Below are positions 25,256-34,480 of a stretch of 64,000 nt of DNA, piece by piece. Position 1 is the first letter of the stretch; each line of letters opens with the position of its first letter. The translations under genes and the position numbers were made by a program. This stretch comes from Oceanivirga miroungae. Its GTDB lineage: Bacteria > Fusobacteriota > Fusobacteriia > Fusobacteriales > Leptotrichiaceae. The notes below the pieces were generated by a model that saw only the letters and a list, made by a program, of their open reading frames with translations, made no database searches and was not told the origin of the DNA. The stretch is from assembly GCF_902505095.1 (NCBI RefSeq), contig NZ_CABWIB010000001.1, positions 1 through 64,000 on the forward strand. The letters are read 5' to 3'.

Positions 25256-25819
25256 ATGAATATGATTAACGATGATATGCTTAAAAGGGTAGAAAAAGAA
25301 AAAGATAGAGCTGCAAATGCCCTGGCTGAAAAGAATAGTTTTCTTGGTATATATAGAGAGAGGGTAATCCTTGTTTTAACTAAAGAAGAAGTTGAAGAAA
25401 AAATAATATACGAAGAAGTAATAAATGCTATTAAAGATAAAAGAGCTAGTTTAATGTCTATGTCAAGAAGTGTAGATCTTAAATTTTTAAAAAAATATAT
25501 GAAACTAGCTGAAGATAACGGTATAAACTGTAAATTAGTTGACGCTATTTCTTTTGTTGGTGATGTTGGACTTGTAATATCTGCTGATGATGCTATAAAT
25601 GATAATAGCGATGTTGTAATTCCAAGTATTAAAGAAAGATTAAAAGAAGCTAATTTAAGTGATAGTTTTTATGATGCAATAAATACAAAGATTTCTAAAA
25701 AACACTATAAAGAAATACAAGAAAAATGTCCTAGTATTTTAAGATATTATAGCGAAATGAGTTCTATTGCACGATTTTTTGGTGTAAAAGATATTATTGA
25801 TGAAAAAGGGGATAAATAA
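25256..25819 (+). CDS. DUF1694 (YueI-like) protein
   Basis: The 187-residue protein has the DUF1694 opening FLGIYRERVILVLTKEEVEEK and the matching alpha/beta core that recognises a small ligand-like fold (DISFVGDVGLVISADDAI region). Its biochemical role is unknown. It is the first gene before murA, overlapping it by one base, with rlmB following. There is no ribosome-binding site before the ATG; alternative ATGs at codons 3 and 8 also lack one. Assignment to DUF1694 is from recalled motif similarity. Confidence 0.7.
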   Translation: MNMINDDMLKRVEKEKDRAANALAEKNSFLGIYRERVILVLTKEEVEEKIIYEEVINAIKDKRASLMSMSRSVDLKFLKKYMKLAEDNGINCKLVDAISFVGDVGLVISADDAINDNSDVVIPSIKERLKEANLSDSFYDAINTKISKKHYKEIQEKCPSILRYYSEMSSIARFFGVKDIIDEKGDK

Positions 25820-27087
25820 TGGTAGATGGTTTCGTTATAACTGGTGGAAAAGAATTAAATGGTGAAATAAAGGTTAGTGGTGCTAAAAATGCAGCCCTTC
25901 CAATAATTATTGCTTGTTTAATTGAAAAAGGAAAATACACATTAAAAAATGTTCCTAATTTATCTGATATTCGTGTCTTATTTACCCTACTAGAAGATTT
26001 AGGTTTAAAGGTTAATAAAATAGAAGACGAGGCATATGAGATCATAAATGATGGGATAAAAAAAAATAAGGCAGAATATGATATTGTAAAAAAAATGAGA
26101 GCATCATTTTTAGTAATGGGTCCTATGATAGCTAATTTAGATGAAGCTATAGTATCACTGCCTGGTGGTTGTTCTATTGGTAGTAGACCAGTAGATTTAC
26201 ATCTACTTGGTTTTGAAAAACTAGGTGTTCAAATTTCACAAAGTCAAGGATACATATATGCAAAATCAAGTGATTTAAAAGGTAATGATATAAACTTAAG
26301 TTTTCCTAGTGTTGGGGCTACTCAGAATCTTTTAATTGCTAGTACAAAGATAAAAGGAACTACTAGAATAATAAATGCAGCAAAAGAACCTGAAGTAGTT
26401 GATTTAGGTAAGTTTTTAATTAAAATGGGAGCTAAAATCAAAGGACTTGGAACTGATATAATAGAAATAGAAGGTGTTAGTAAATTAAATCCTTGTGAAT
26501 ATAGTGTAATGCCAGATAGAATAGAATCTGGAACTTATGTAATAGCATCAATTCTTGCAAAAGGTAAATTTAGTATAGTTGATTCTAACATAGAAGAACT
26601 TGGGAACTTTAAAGAAACACTAGAATTTATGGGAGTTAAGTTTGAATATGACAAAAACAGATTAAATGTAATAGCTGATATAGAAAAATTAAAACCAGTT
26701 GATATTAAAACTATGCCACATCCAGGATTCCCTACAGATATGCAAGCACAAATGACTCTTTTATTATCGCTAGTAAAAGGTAAAAGTAGCATAGAAGAAA
26801 CTGTTTTTGAAAACAGGTTTATGCATGTTCAAGAACTTAACAGAATGGGAGCAAACATTTCTATTAAGCACTCACATGCTGAAATTAATGGAGTTAGCTT
26901 TTTAGATGGTGCAGAAGTTATGGCATCTGATCTAAGAGCAGGTGCTTGTTTAGTAATAGCAGGCCTTATTGCAAAAGGTGAAACTAGACTTAGTAGAGTT
27001 TATCATATTGATAGAGGATATGATAAATTAGAAGAAAAATTAATAAAATTAGGTGCTAATATTAAAAGAGAAAAATTCGAGGTATAA
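25819..27087 (+). CDS. murA: UDP-N-acetylglucosamine 1-carboxyvinyltransferase
   Basis: The 422-residue protein has SGAKNAALPI (K23) and the catalytic cysteine in PGGCSIGSRP (C118), and the late MHVQELNRMGA and HIDRGYD motifs. It transfers enolpyruvate from PEP to UDP-GlcNAc, the first committed step of peptidoglycan synthesis, in the cytoplasm. The cysteine form is fosfomycin-sensitive by family knowledge. The ATG overlaps the DUF1694 stop and has GGGGATAA upstream. Confidence 0.97.
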   Translation: MVDGFVITGGKELNGEIKVSGAKNAALPIIIACLIEKGKYTLKNVPNLSDIRVLFTLLEDLGLKVNKIEDEAYEIINDGIKKNKAEYDIVKKMRASFLVMGPMIANLDEAIVSLPGGCSIGSRPVDLHLLGFEKLGVQISQSQGYIYAKSSDLKGNDINLSFPSVGATQNLLIASTKIKGTTRIINAAKEPEVVDLGKFLIKMGAKIKGLGTDIIEIEGVSKLNPCEYSVMPDRIESGTYVIASILAKGKFSIVDSNIEELGNFKETLEFMGVKFEYDKNRLNVIADIEKLKPVDIKTMPHPGFPTDMQAQMTLLLSLVKGKSSIEETVFENRFMHVQELNRMGANISIKHSHAEINGVSFLDGAEVMASDLRAGACLVIAGLIAKGETRLSRVYHIDRGYDKLEEKLIKLGANIKREKFEV

Positions 27088-27088
27088 G

Positions 27089-27802
27089 ATGGCTAAAATA
27101 ATAGGAATAAATCCAGTATATGAAGCAATAAAAAGTGGTAAAGAAATAGAAAAATTAGAAATATTTAAAGGTATAAGAAAAGAAAATATAAAAGAAATAT
27201 TAAGACTTGCAACAGTTCGTAATATTAAGGTTATATATAAAGATAAAAGAGAAGATAATAATCAAGGGGTTAGTGCTATAGTTTCTGATTATGATGATAA
27301 CTATATAACACTTGATGAATTATTAGAAAAAGAGTTAGTTAAAAAATATTCAACTATAGTAATTTTAGATCAAGTTCAAGATCCAAGAAATTTTGGAGCT
27401 ATTATTAGATCTAGCGAATGTTTTGGCGTAAAAGGAATAATAATTCAAGATAGAAATAATGCTAAATTAAGTGAAACTGTTTATAAGACAGCTGCTGGTG
27501 CATTAGAATATGTTGATATAGTAAAAGTTACAAACATTTCTGATACTATAGATAAACTTAAAAAATATGGATACTTTGTTTACGGTTCTTCATCTCACTT
27601 AACTACTACGCTATATGATGAAGTTAGTTATCCTGAAAAAGTTGCCTTAGTTGTTGGTAATGAAGGTAATGGAATGAGAAAAAAAGTTAGTGAACATTGC
27701 GACATGAATGTAAAGATTAATTTACATGGTGAAATAAATTCATTAAATGTTTCAGTAGCTACTGGAATATTATTGGCAGAAATAAGTAAAAATAGAAAAT
27801 AA
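27089..27802 (+). CDS. rlmB: 23S rRNA/tRNA 2'-O-ribose methyltransferase (RlmB/TrmH family)
   Basis: A SpoU-type methyltransferase of 237 residues. The N-terminal substrate-binding domain (GINPVYEAIKSGKEIEKL) is followed by the knotted catalytic core with LDQVQDPRNFGAIIRS, VVGNEGNGM and INSLNVSVATGILLAE. The most likely target is G2251 of 23S rRNA. An earlier in-frame start lies inside murA, but the ATG at 27089 has GAGG directly upstream and lies one base after the murA stop. A terminator follows. Confidence 0.88.
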   Translation: MAKIIGINPVYEAIKSGKEIEKLEIFKGIRKENIKEILRLATVRNIKVIYKDKREDNNQGVSAIVSDYDDNYITLDELLEKELVKKYSTIVILDQVQDPRNFGAIIRSSECFGVKGIIIQDRNNAKLSETVYKTAAGALEYVDIVKVTNISDTIDKLKKYGYFVYGSSSHLTTTLYDEVSYPEKVALVVGNEGNGMRKKVSEHCDMNVKINLHGEINSLNVSVATGILLAEISKNRK

Positions 27803-27806
27803 TAGA

Positions 27807-27837
27807 AAAATCCTCTTTATAGGGGATTTTTATTTTT
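27807..27837 (+). terminator. Terminator of the murA-rlmB operon
   Basis: AAAATCCTC pairs with GGGGATTTT (one T-G pair) around a 6-base loop and is followed by a T-rich tract. Confidence 0.8.
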
Positions 27838-27908
27838 CAATATATTAATTTACATATATTTCAAAGTATTGTATTATTTGTATGTAATAAAAAAAGGAGC
27901 AAATTAAA

Positions 27909-28478
27909 ATGAAAGATATATGTTCGTGGGCATTAGAAAGTGATGAATTATTAAATTATCATAATAAAGAATGGTGTAATATAGTTAAAGATGATACTAA
28001 GATTTTTGAATTATTAGTATTAGAATTTATGCAAGCAGGACTTAGTTGGAATATTATATTAAAAAAAAGAGAATTTATGAGAAAAGAATTTGATAACTTT
28101 GATTATATGAAAATTTCTGAATATAGCGAAGATAAAATAATTGAAATGCTAAGTAATAAAAATATTATAAGAAATAGATTAAAAATAAAAGCTCTAATAA
28201 ATAATGCGAAAAAATTTATGGAAATTCAAAAAAAATATCATTCATTCTATAACTATATCTGGACTTATACAGATTTTAAAGTTATAAAAAACACATATAA
28301 TTTAGATGAAGAAAGAAAAAGTGAAAGTTATTTATCAAAAATGATTAGTAAAGATTTAAAGAAAAGAGGGTTTAAATTTTTAGGAAGTAAAGTAGTCTAT
28401 TCATTTTTAGAAGCAATTGGTGTATATAATAGTCATATGCAGTATTGCAAATATTCTAAAATTTCTAATCTTAATTGA
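27909..28478 (+). CDS. tag: DNA-3-methyladenine glycosylase I
   Basis: The 189-residue protein shows the Tag pattern: CSWA near the N-terminus, YHNKEW, ELLVLEFMQAGLSWNIIL with KKREFMRKEF, and a terminal zinc site NSHMQYC. C5, H18, and the late His and Cys are the expected zinc ligands. It removes 3-methyladenine from alkylated DNA. It is a single gene between two transcription units with AAAGGAGC before the ATG. Confidence 0.9.
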   Translation: MKDICSWALESDELLNYHNKEWCNIVKDDTKIFELLVLEFMQAGLSWNIILKKREFMRKEFDNFDYMKISEYSEDKIIEMLSNKNIIRNRLKIKALINNAKKFMEIQKKYHSFYNYIWTYTDFKVIKNTYNLDEERKSESYLSKMISKDLKKRGFKFLGSKVVYSFLEAIGVYNSHMQYCKYSKISNLN

Positions 28479-28515
28479 TACATGCTCTTAGATGATTTTT
28501 TAAGCCCACTTTTTA

Positions 28516-28545
28516 TTTACTCTAATTAACATTTTATGATATAAT
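28516..28545 (+). promoter_or_regulatory. Probable promoter of the prfA gene block
   Basis: TTTACT (28516-28521), 18-base spacer, TATAAT (28540-28545), 36 bases ahead of the prfA ATG. It would drive the long prfA-to-trmN6-like run, where genes overlap or nearly touch. Confidence 0.55.
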
Positions 28546-28581
28546 AAAAATAGTATATAAAAAGAAGTGAAAGGAATAAAT

Positions 28582-29661
28582 ATGTTTCAAAAATTAGACG
28601 ATGTTGTTAAAAAACATGAAGAATTAAATCAACTACTAATGACTGAAGAAGTTATATCTAACCCAACAAAATTAATGGAATACAATAAAGCTTTAGCAAG
28701 TATAAATGAAATAGTTGAAAAATATAAAGAATATCAAGAAATAAAGGGAGAATATGAAACTCTAAAAGAGGATTTAAAATCAGAAAAAGAACACGAATTA
28801 AAAGAAATGATGTTAGAAGAAATTTCTGAATTAGAAGAAAAAATACCACACCTTGAAGAAGAACTTAAAATATTACTTCTTCCAAAAGATCCAAATGATG
28901 AAAAAAATGTAATAGTAGAAATTAGAGCTGCTGCTGGTGGAGATGAAGCTGCACTTTTTGCTGCTGACGTATTTAGAATGTATACAAGATATGCTGAAAG
29001 AAGTAAGTATAAGGTTGAAATCATAGATAAAAACGAAACTGGTATAAACGGATTAAAAGAAATAACTTTCTTAATAAAAGGTAATGGTGCTTACTCAAGA
29101 CTTAAATACGAAAGTGGAGTTCACCGTGTACAAAGAGTTCCTGATACAGAATCAAGTGGAAGAATACATACTTCTACTATAACTGTTGCAGTTTTACCAG
29201 AGTTAGAAGATATAGCACAAGTTGAAATTAACCAAAGTGACTTAAAAATAGATACATATAGATCAAGTGGTGCAGGTGGTCAGCACGTTAATACAACAGA
29301 TTCAGCAGTTAGAATTACACATAAACCAACTGGAATTGTAGTAACCAGTCAAGATGGAAGATCACAATTAAAAAATAAAGAAGCTGCTATGAAGGTTTTA
29401 GCATCTAAACTATATGAAATGGAATTAGAAGCTCAAAGATCATCAGTTGAAAGTGAAAGAAAATCTCAAGTAGGAATGGGAGATAGATCAGAAAAAATTA
29501 GAACATATAACTTCCCACAAGGTAGAATAACAGATCACAGAATAAAACTTACATTACATAAATTAGAAACTTACTTAGATGGTGACTTAGATGAAATGAT
29601 AGATGCACTAATTGCATATAACCAAGCAGAATTACTTAAAAATGTTGGAGATGAAATATAA
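28582..29661 (+). CDS. prfA: Peptide chain release factor 1
   Basis: The 359-residue protein has the class I release-factor layout: N-terminal helical domain (about 1-95), [11 protein letters not shown], codon-recognition motif PxT (here PDT in [10 protein letters not shown]) and the catalytic loop [10 protein letters not shown] with GGQ. It releases peptides at UAA and UAG. A GTG five codons upstream is in frame but overlaps the AAAGGAAT ribosome site. It is followed two bases later by prmC, whose product methylates the GGQ glutamine of this protein. Confidence 0.96.
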   Translation: MFQKLDDVVKKHEELNQLLMTEEVISNPTKLMEYNKALASINEIVEKYKEYQEIKGEYETLKEDLKSEKEHELKEMMLEEISELEEKIPHLEEELKILLLPKDPNDEKNVIVEIRAAAGGDEAALFAADVFRMYTRYAERSKYKVEIIDKNETGINGLKEITFLIKGNGAYSRLKYESGVHRVQRVPDTESSGRIHTSTITVAVLPELEDIAQVEINQSDLKIDTYRSSGAGGQHVNTTDSAVRITHKPTGIVVTSQDGRSQLKNKEAAMKVLASKLYEMELEAQRSSVESERKSQVGMGDRSEKIRTYNFPQGRITDHRIKLTLHKLETYLDGDLDEMIDALIAYNQAELLKNVGDEI

Positions 29662-29663
29662 TA

Positions 29664-30731
29664 ATGGAAAAACTTATTGATCTTTTAAATAAGACAGTAA
29701 AATTTTTTGAGAAAAAAAATTATGATAAGCCTAGACTAGAAGCAGAGAAACTATTTTCAAAAGCGCTTAATATGGATAGGCTTATGCTTTATACAAATCA
29801 TGATAAAATTTTAACTGATTCTGAAAAAGAAAAAATCAGAAATCTTTTATCTTATGATAAAGATGAAATTAAAGAAGATAATTTAAAAAGCTTTTTAGAT
29901 TCCTCTATTGTATATTTAAATAAACATAATATAAAAGAAGCAAGACTAATATCCGAATTAGTTTTTTCTAAGATTTTAAATATAAATCAAATGATGCTTT
30001 TTTTAGAGTACTCTAGAAAACTTAATGAGGATGAAATAGCTAAAATTAGAAACTCTTTAAAAAAGATTGCTATTGATAAGCTTCCTTACCAGTATATATT
30101 TAATGAACAAAACTTTTACGGTAGAAATTTCTTTGTTGATAAAAGCGTTTTAATCCCAAGATATGATACAGAAAATCTTGTAGAAAAAGTTATAGAAATT
30201 TCAAAAGAAAAAGATATAATTTTAGATATAGGTACAGGTAGTGGAGCAATTGCAATAACTCTTGCAATTGAAATAAAAGATTCTAAAGTATTGGCAATTG
30301 ATATATCTGATGCTGCAATAAATATAGCTAATAAAAATATAGAACTTCTTAATGCTAAAAATGTAAAAGTTATTAAATCAGACCTATTTCAAAATGTAAG
30401 CTATAATAAATTTAATATAATTGTGTCAAACCCTCCATATATTTCAAATAATGAAATAGTTGAAATGGGGCTTGATACGTACATACATGAACCTCATGAA
30501 GCTTTATTTGCAGAGTCAAATGGACTATACTTCTACTATGAAATCGCAAAAAAAGCAAAAGATTATTTACTACCTGGAGGGTATTTAGCTTTTGAAATTG
30601 GATATAAGCAAAAAAATGCTATAAATAAAATATTAGAAGAATTTTCTTATGTAGATATTAAAAACTACAAAGACTTAAATGGATTAGATAGAGTAATTAT
30701 TGCAAGAAAGGATATAAATGAACATAAATGA
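29664..30731 (+). CDS. prmC: Release-factor glutamine methyltransferase with duplicated N-domain
   Basis: The 355-residue protein is longer than the usual 275-290. The catalytic half (about 150-355) has ILDIGTGSGAIAI for SAM binding and the NPPY motif in VSNPPYIS, which positions the target glutamine. The extra length comes from a tandem repeat of the helical substrate-recognition domain: residues about 3-60 (LLNKTVKFFEKKNYDKPRLE...) align with about 78-138 (FLDSSIVYLNKHNIKEARLI...), each with an A/SxxLFSKxLNxxxxML core. It modifies the GGQ glutamine of RF1 and RF2. Confidence 0.92.
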   Translation: MEKLIDLLNKTVKFFEKKNYDKPRLEAEKLFSKALNMDRLMLYTNHDKILTDSEKEKIRNLLSYDKDEIKEDNLKSFLDSSIVYLNKHNIKEARLISELVFSKILNINQMMLFLEYSRKLNEDEIAKIRNSLKKIAIDKLPYQYIFNEQNFYGRNFFVDKSVLIPRYDTENLVEKVIEISKEKDIILDIGTGSGAIAITLAIEIKDSKVLAIDISDAAINIANKNIELLNAKNVKVIKSDLFQNVSYNKFNIIVSNPPYISNNEIVEMGLDTYIHEPHEALFAESNGLYFYYEIAKKAKDYLLPGGYLAFEIGYKQKNAINKILEEFSYVDIKNYKDLNGLDRVIIARKDINEHK

Positions 30732-31752
30732 ATTTGACTTTGATTTGCCAGAAAGACTAATAGCTCAAAGTGCAATAGAACCACGTGATCACTCAAAACT
30801 ACTAGCAGTTAATAAAACAAACTCAAATATATCACATAAAAAATTCTATGATATATTAGATTACCTTAATGAGAGTGATATTTTAGTATTAAATAGAACA
30901 AAAGTTATACCTGCTAGACTTTTTGGACATAAAAAAAATGGGGTTGTAATAGAATGTTTACTTTTAAAAAGATTGAGCTTAAATACTTGGGAAGTTTTAT
31001 TAAAACCAGCTAAAAGACTAAAAATAGGGGATGAGTTAATTTTCCTTGAGGATAAGTTAAAACTAAGATTATTAGAAATTAAAGAAGATGGAAATAGAAT
31101 TGTTGAATTTATATATGACGGAGTATTTGAAGAAATATTAGATGAACTAGGTGAACTACCACTTCCACCATATATACATGAAAAATTAGAAGACAAGAAT
31201 AGATACCAGACAGTTTATGCTAAAAGTGGTGAATCTGTTGCAGCACCTACTGCAGGGCTTCACTTTACTAATGAATTATTAGAAAAAATTAAAGCTAAAG
31301 GAGTTACTATAGTAGATGTTTATTTAACTGTTGGACTTGGAACATTTAGACCTGTTAAAGTAGATGATATTAAAGATCATATAATGCACAAGGAAGAATA
31401 TTTTATTCCAGATGAAACTGCTAGGATTATAAACAAAGCAAAAAAAGAAGGTCGTAGAATTGTAGCTGTTGGAACAACTTCAGTTAGAACTCTTGAATCA
31501 AGCGTTGATGAAAATGGTAATTTATTAGCAAAAAAAGATGAAACTGCTATATTTATATATGGTGACTATAAGTTTAAAATAGTAGATGCACTAATTACAA
31601 ACTTTCACTTACCAAAATCTACTTTAGTAATGTTAGTATCTTCATTTATGGGTTCTACTAAAAAAGCACTAGATAGCTATAAAATAGCAATAGATAATGA
31701 TTATAGATTTTTCTCATTAGGAGATAGTATGTATATAGGTGATAATGTATGA
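30718..31752 (+). CDS. queA: S-adenosylmethionine:tRNA ribosyltransferase-isomerase
   Basis: The 344-residue protein starts FDFDLPERLIAQSAIEPRD and contains PPYIHEKLEDKNRYQTVYA and AAPTAGLHFT with the later NFHLPKSTLVMLV, all QueA signatures. It adds the epoxycyclopentane ring during queuosine formation at tRNA position 34. No tgt or queG is next to it. It overlaps prmC by 14 bases and rsmD by 4, so it is translated from the same message. Confidence 0.96.
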   Translation: MNINEFDFDLPERLIAQSAIEPRDHSKLLAVNKTNSNISHKKFYDILDYLNESDILVLNRTKVIPARLFGHKKNGVVIECLLLKRLSLNTWEVLLKPAKRLKIGDELIFLEDKLKLRLLEIKEDGNRIVEFIYDGVFEEILDELGELPLPPYIHEKLEDKNRYQTVYAKSGESVAAPTAGLHFTNELLEKIKAKGVTIVDVYLTVGLGTFRPVKVDDIKDHIMHKEEYFIPDETARIINKAKKEGRRIVAVGTTSVRTLESSVDENGNLLAKKDETAIFIYGDYKFKIVDALITNFHLPKSTLVMLVSSFMGSTKKALDSYKIAIDNDYRFFSLGDSMYIGDNV

Positions 31753-32312
31753 GAATAACAGCAGGAAAATTAAAAAATAGAGTAATATTATCAAGAGAAG
31801 GCCAAAAAACAAGACCTACACAAGAAAGAATAAAAGAATCTATTTTCAGTATAATTTATGATAAAATTGATGATGCTAAATTTTTAGATCTTTTTGCAGG
31901 AACTGGTAATATGAGCTTTGAAGCCTTAAGTCGTGGTGCTAAAAGAGCTATCATGATAGAAAGCGACCATGAAGCATTAAATGTAATTATAGACAATGTT
32001 GAGAAATTAGATTTATCTAAGTATTGTCGTGCATATAAAAATGAGGTATTAAGGGCTATAAAAATATTAAAGAACAAAAATGAAAAATTTGATATAATAT
32101 TTATGGACCCGCCATATAAAGAAAATCACACAGAAAAAACTTTACTTGAATTATCTAAGTTTGACATATTAGATGATAATGGTATAATAATTTGTGAACA
32201 CGCTAATTATGAAAAATTAGATAATGTTATTGGAATTTTTACAAAATTTGATGAAAGAGAATATAAAAAAAAGGTAATCTCGTTCTTTAAAAAAGGAGAA
32301 AACAATGAGTGA
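31749..32312 (+). CDS. rsmD: 16S rRNA (guanine966-N2)-methyltransferase
   Basis: The 187-residue protein starts RITAGKLKNRVI, then has RPTQERIKESIFSI, the SAM-binding LFAGTGNMSFEALSRGA and the catalytic MDPPYKEN motif. These are in the RsmD order. It methylates G966 of 16S rRNA. Overlaps queA by 4 bases and xseB by 8. Confidence 0.93.
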   Translation: MRITAGKLKNRVILSREGQKTRPTQERIKESIFSIIYDKIDDAKFLDLFAGTGNMSFEALSRGAKRAIMIESDHEALNVIIDNVEKLDLSKYCRAYKNEVLRAIKILKNKNEKFDIIFMDPPYKENHTEKTLLELSKFDILDDNGIIICEHANYEKLDNVIGIFTKFDEREYKKKVISFFKKGENNE

Positions 32313-32523
32313 AAATAGTTTTGAATCAAAATTAGAAAAAATAAAAGAATATATAGCTATTCTTGAAAAAGATGAAATTAGTTTAGATGAAGCAATAAAA
32401 ATATATGAAAGCTGTCAAAAATTAATAAAAGAAGCGACAATTACATTAGATGAAGCAGACTCTAAGGTAAGAAAAATTATAGAAAAAATGGGTAATATAG
32501 AAATTACAGAATTAGAGGATTAA
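32305..32523 (+). CDS. xseB: Exodeoxyribonuclease VII small subunit
   Basis: A 72-residue helical protein with the XseB pattern FESKLEKIKEYIAILEKDEI followed by SLDEAIKIYESC and a C-terminal helix. It binds the large subunit, which is encoded far away at 60827-62086 in this window. It is preceded by AAAGGAG inside the end of rsmD and abuts ispA, an xseB-ispA order that is common in bacteria. Confidence 0.92.
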   Translation: MSENSFESKLEKIKEYIAILEKDEISLDEAIKIYESCQKLIKEATITLDEADSKVRKIIEKMGNIEITELED

Positions 32524-33302
32524 TGTTATCATATTTTGAATCTGAACTACAAAAGTATATAAAGTCTTATGATAAAAATAAGTTTTCTGAAGCTATAGAC
32601 TATATACTATCTAATGGTGGAAAAAGAATAAGACCACAACTAATCCTAAATCTTGCAAAAAGCCTTAATAAAAACTATAAAGAAGTTATAGATTTAGCAA
32701 TAGCAATTGAGCTTATACATACTTATTCTTTAATACATGACGATTTACCTTGTATGGATAATGATGATTATAGAAGAGGTAAATTAACTCTTCATAAAAA
32801 GTATAATGAATATACAGCTCTTTTAGTTGGTTGTGCCTTATTAACAGATGCTTTTAATGTTATAGCAAAGTCTAAAACATTAAAAAATAAAGATAAGATA
32901 ATATCATTTATTAGTGAAAAAATAGGTGCTAAGGGTATGATAATGGGTCAATTTCTTGATATGGAATATGAAAATAAAGAAATTGATGAAAAAACACTTA
33001 AAATTATACATAAAAAAAAGACAGCTGAGCTAATTAAAGCTTCACTTATTGCGACTCTAATAAACTTTGATATTTATAATGAAAAATATGAAAAAATTGC
33101 AGAAAATCTAGGTCTTATTTACCAAATACAAGATGATATATTTGATTATGATACATTTGATAACTCAAATTATGCTAGAATAATTGGACTAGATAAGGCA
33201 AAAAAAGAAATTTTAGATTTAAAAGAGGAAATATACTATTTATTAAGTGATAATAAAGAATTTTTAGAATATATAGATAAAATAATAAATCGTTCATATT
33301 AA
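32523..33302 (+). CDS. ispA: Polyprenyl (farnesyl-type) diphosphate synthase, short form
   Basis: The 259-residue protein has GGKRIRPQL, the first aspartate-rich motif DDLPCMDNDDYRRG and the second, QIQDDIFDYD. It should condense IPP with allylic diphosphates to make a C15-C20 chain. It is about 30 residues shorter than usual: the segment after DDIFD that normally carries conserved Gly and Lys residues is replaced by YDTFDNSNYARIIGL, so the flexible active-site tail is reduced. The residues flanking the first motif (small/aromatic) do not let me set chain length. Confidence 0.88.
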   Translation: MLSYFESELQKYIKSYDKNKFSEAIDYILSNGGKRIRPQLILNLAKSLNKNYKEVIDLAIAIELIHTYSLIHDDLPCMDNDDYRRGKLTLHKKYNEYTALLVGCALLTDAFNVIAKSKTLKNKDKIISFISEKIGAKGMIMGQFLDMEYENKEIDEKTLKIIHKKKTAELIKASLIATLINFDIYNEKYEKIAENLGLIYQIQDDIFDYDTFDNSNYARIIGLDKAKKEILDLKEEIYYLLSDNKEFLEYIDKIINRSY

Positions 33303-33330
33303 TACCTACCTTGCTTCAAGAGGAGGTAAA

Positions 33331-33969
33331 ATGAATATATTAGAAAATTATGAAAATCTTGATTTTCAAAATTTGGATGAAAAAGATATTTTAAAGCTAC
33401 TTATCTACATTTCTGGATATAAAAATGTTGATAAAAAATTAAAAGAATTACTTGAATACTATGATAATTATGAAAATATTTTTAAATTAAAAATTAACTT
33501 AAATAAAAAAGTTAATAAAAGATTTATATATCTATTAAAACTCTTAAATGATGTTAGCTATAACTATATTCACGATAAAATAAAAATTGAAAAAAATATT
33601 TTAAATGAATCTAGGTTAGTTGCTGAATTTTTTAGAAGGAAAATAGGAACTAATGCAAGTGAGGAATTTAATATTTTACTTTTAAATAATAGCTATCAAT
33701 ACTTAAATTCCTTCGTTTTAGCAAAAGGGAGCATAGATAGAACTCACATATATATAAGAGATGTAATATACCCAATACTTGAATGTAATGCTAAATATGT
33801 TATTATTTGTCATAATCACCCTTCTGGTAATTTAAATCCATCAGAGGAAGATGAGTATGTAACAAGAAGAGTTTCAAAATTATTAAAGTCCATAGATGTT
33901 AGTTTAATAGACCACATAATAGTTACAAAGGATAACTATTACAGTTTTGCTGAAAGGAGAAAAATTTGA
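33331..33969 (+). CDS. radC: RadC-family JAB-domain protein
   Basis: The 212-residue protein has the RadC C-terminal JAMM-like domain with HNHPSGNLNPSEED (metal ligands) and VSLIDHIIVTKDNYYSFAE. The N-terminal half carries a reduced helix-hairpin-helix region (LDEKDILKLLIYIS). Despite the old name its role is unclear; members have been linked with DNA-processing and mobile elements. AGAGGAGG precedes the ATG. It overlaps the following PSP1 gene by 4 bases. Confidence 0.9.
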   Translation: MNILENYENLDFQNLDEKDILKLLIYISGYKNVDKKLKELLEYYDNYENIFKLKINLNKKVNKRFIYLLKLLNDVSYNYIHDKIKIEKNILNESRLVAEFFRRKIGTNASEEFNILLLNNSYQYLNSFVLAKGSIDRTHIYIRDVIYPILECNAKYVIICHNHPSGNLNPSEEDEYVTRRVSKLLKSIDVSLIDHIIVTKDNYYSFAERRKI

Positions 33970-34475
33970 AAATACTAAGTATTAGATTTAGAAAAACAAA
34001 AAAAGTTTATCCTTTCGTCATAAAAGACGAAGAAAAATATAAAATAGGTGATACTGTTATTGTTGAAACAATAAGAGGAGCACAAATAGGTACAGTTATT
34101 CATAAAAAAGAAATTAGTGAAGAAAATGAAGATAATAATGATATAAAAATCAGAGAAATTTCTCGTAAATTAACAGAAGAAGAAATAGAATCTCTTATTG
34201 AATTAGATAAAAAGGCAGATGAAGCATATTTTAAATGTAAAAAGATCATTAAAAGGGTTTTACCTAAAATGAATCTGGTAATTGGAGAATATACATTTAA
34301 CGAAGAAAAATTAATTTTCTACTTTACTGCTAGCGATAGACTAGATTTTAGAGAATTAGTAAGAGAAGTTAATAAAGAATTCAATAGACGTGTTGAATTT
34401 TATCAAATAAAACCAAATGATGAGGGTAAAATTTTAAATGTCTTTGGTAAATATGGAAAAGAAATATATTGGTAG
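33966..34475 (+). CDS. PSP1-domain protein (RicT/YaaT-like), C-terminus absent
   Basis: The 169-residue protein matches the N-terminal PSP1 domain of RicT/YaaT: GDTVIVETIRGAQIGTV, then KKADEAYFKCKKII, and YFTASDRLDFRELVREV. RicT is normally about 275 residues and continues with a CGR...CC cysteine-rich region that binds an Fe-S cluster; here the protein ends GKYGKEIYW, just where that begins. In RicT the complex with YlbF and YmcA controls RNA turnover. Start is TTG (33966) with AAGGAG upstream, overlapping the radC stop. There is no sign of a frameshift; the next gene starts at once. Confidence 0.8.
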   Translation: MKILSIRFRKTKKVYPFVIKDEEKYKIGDTVIVETIRGAQIGTVIHKKEISEENEDNNDIKIREISRKLTEEEIESLIELDKKADEAYFKCKKIIKRVLPKMNLVIGEYTFNEEKLIFYFTASDRLDFRELVREVNKEFNRRVEFYQIKPNDEGKILNVFGKYGKEIYW

Positions 34476-34480
34476 GAAAA

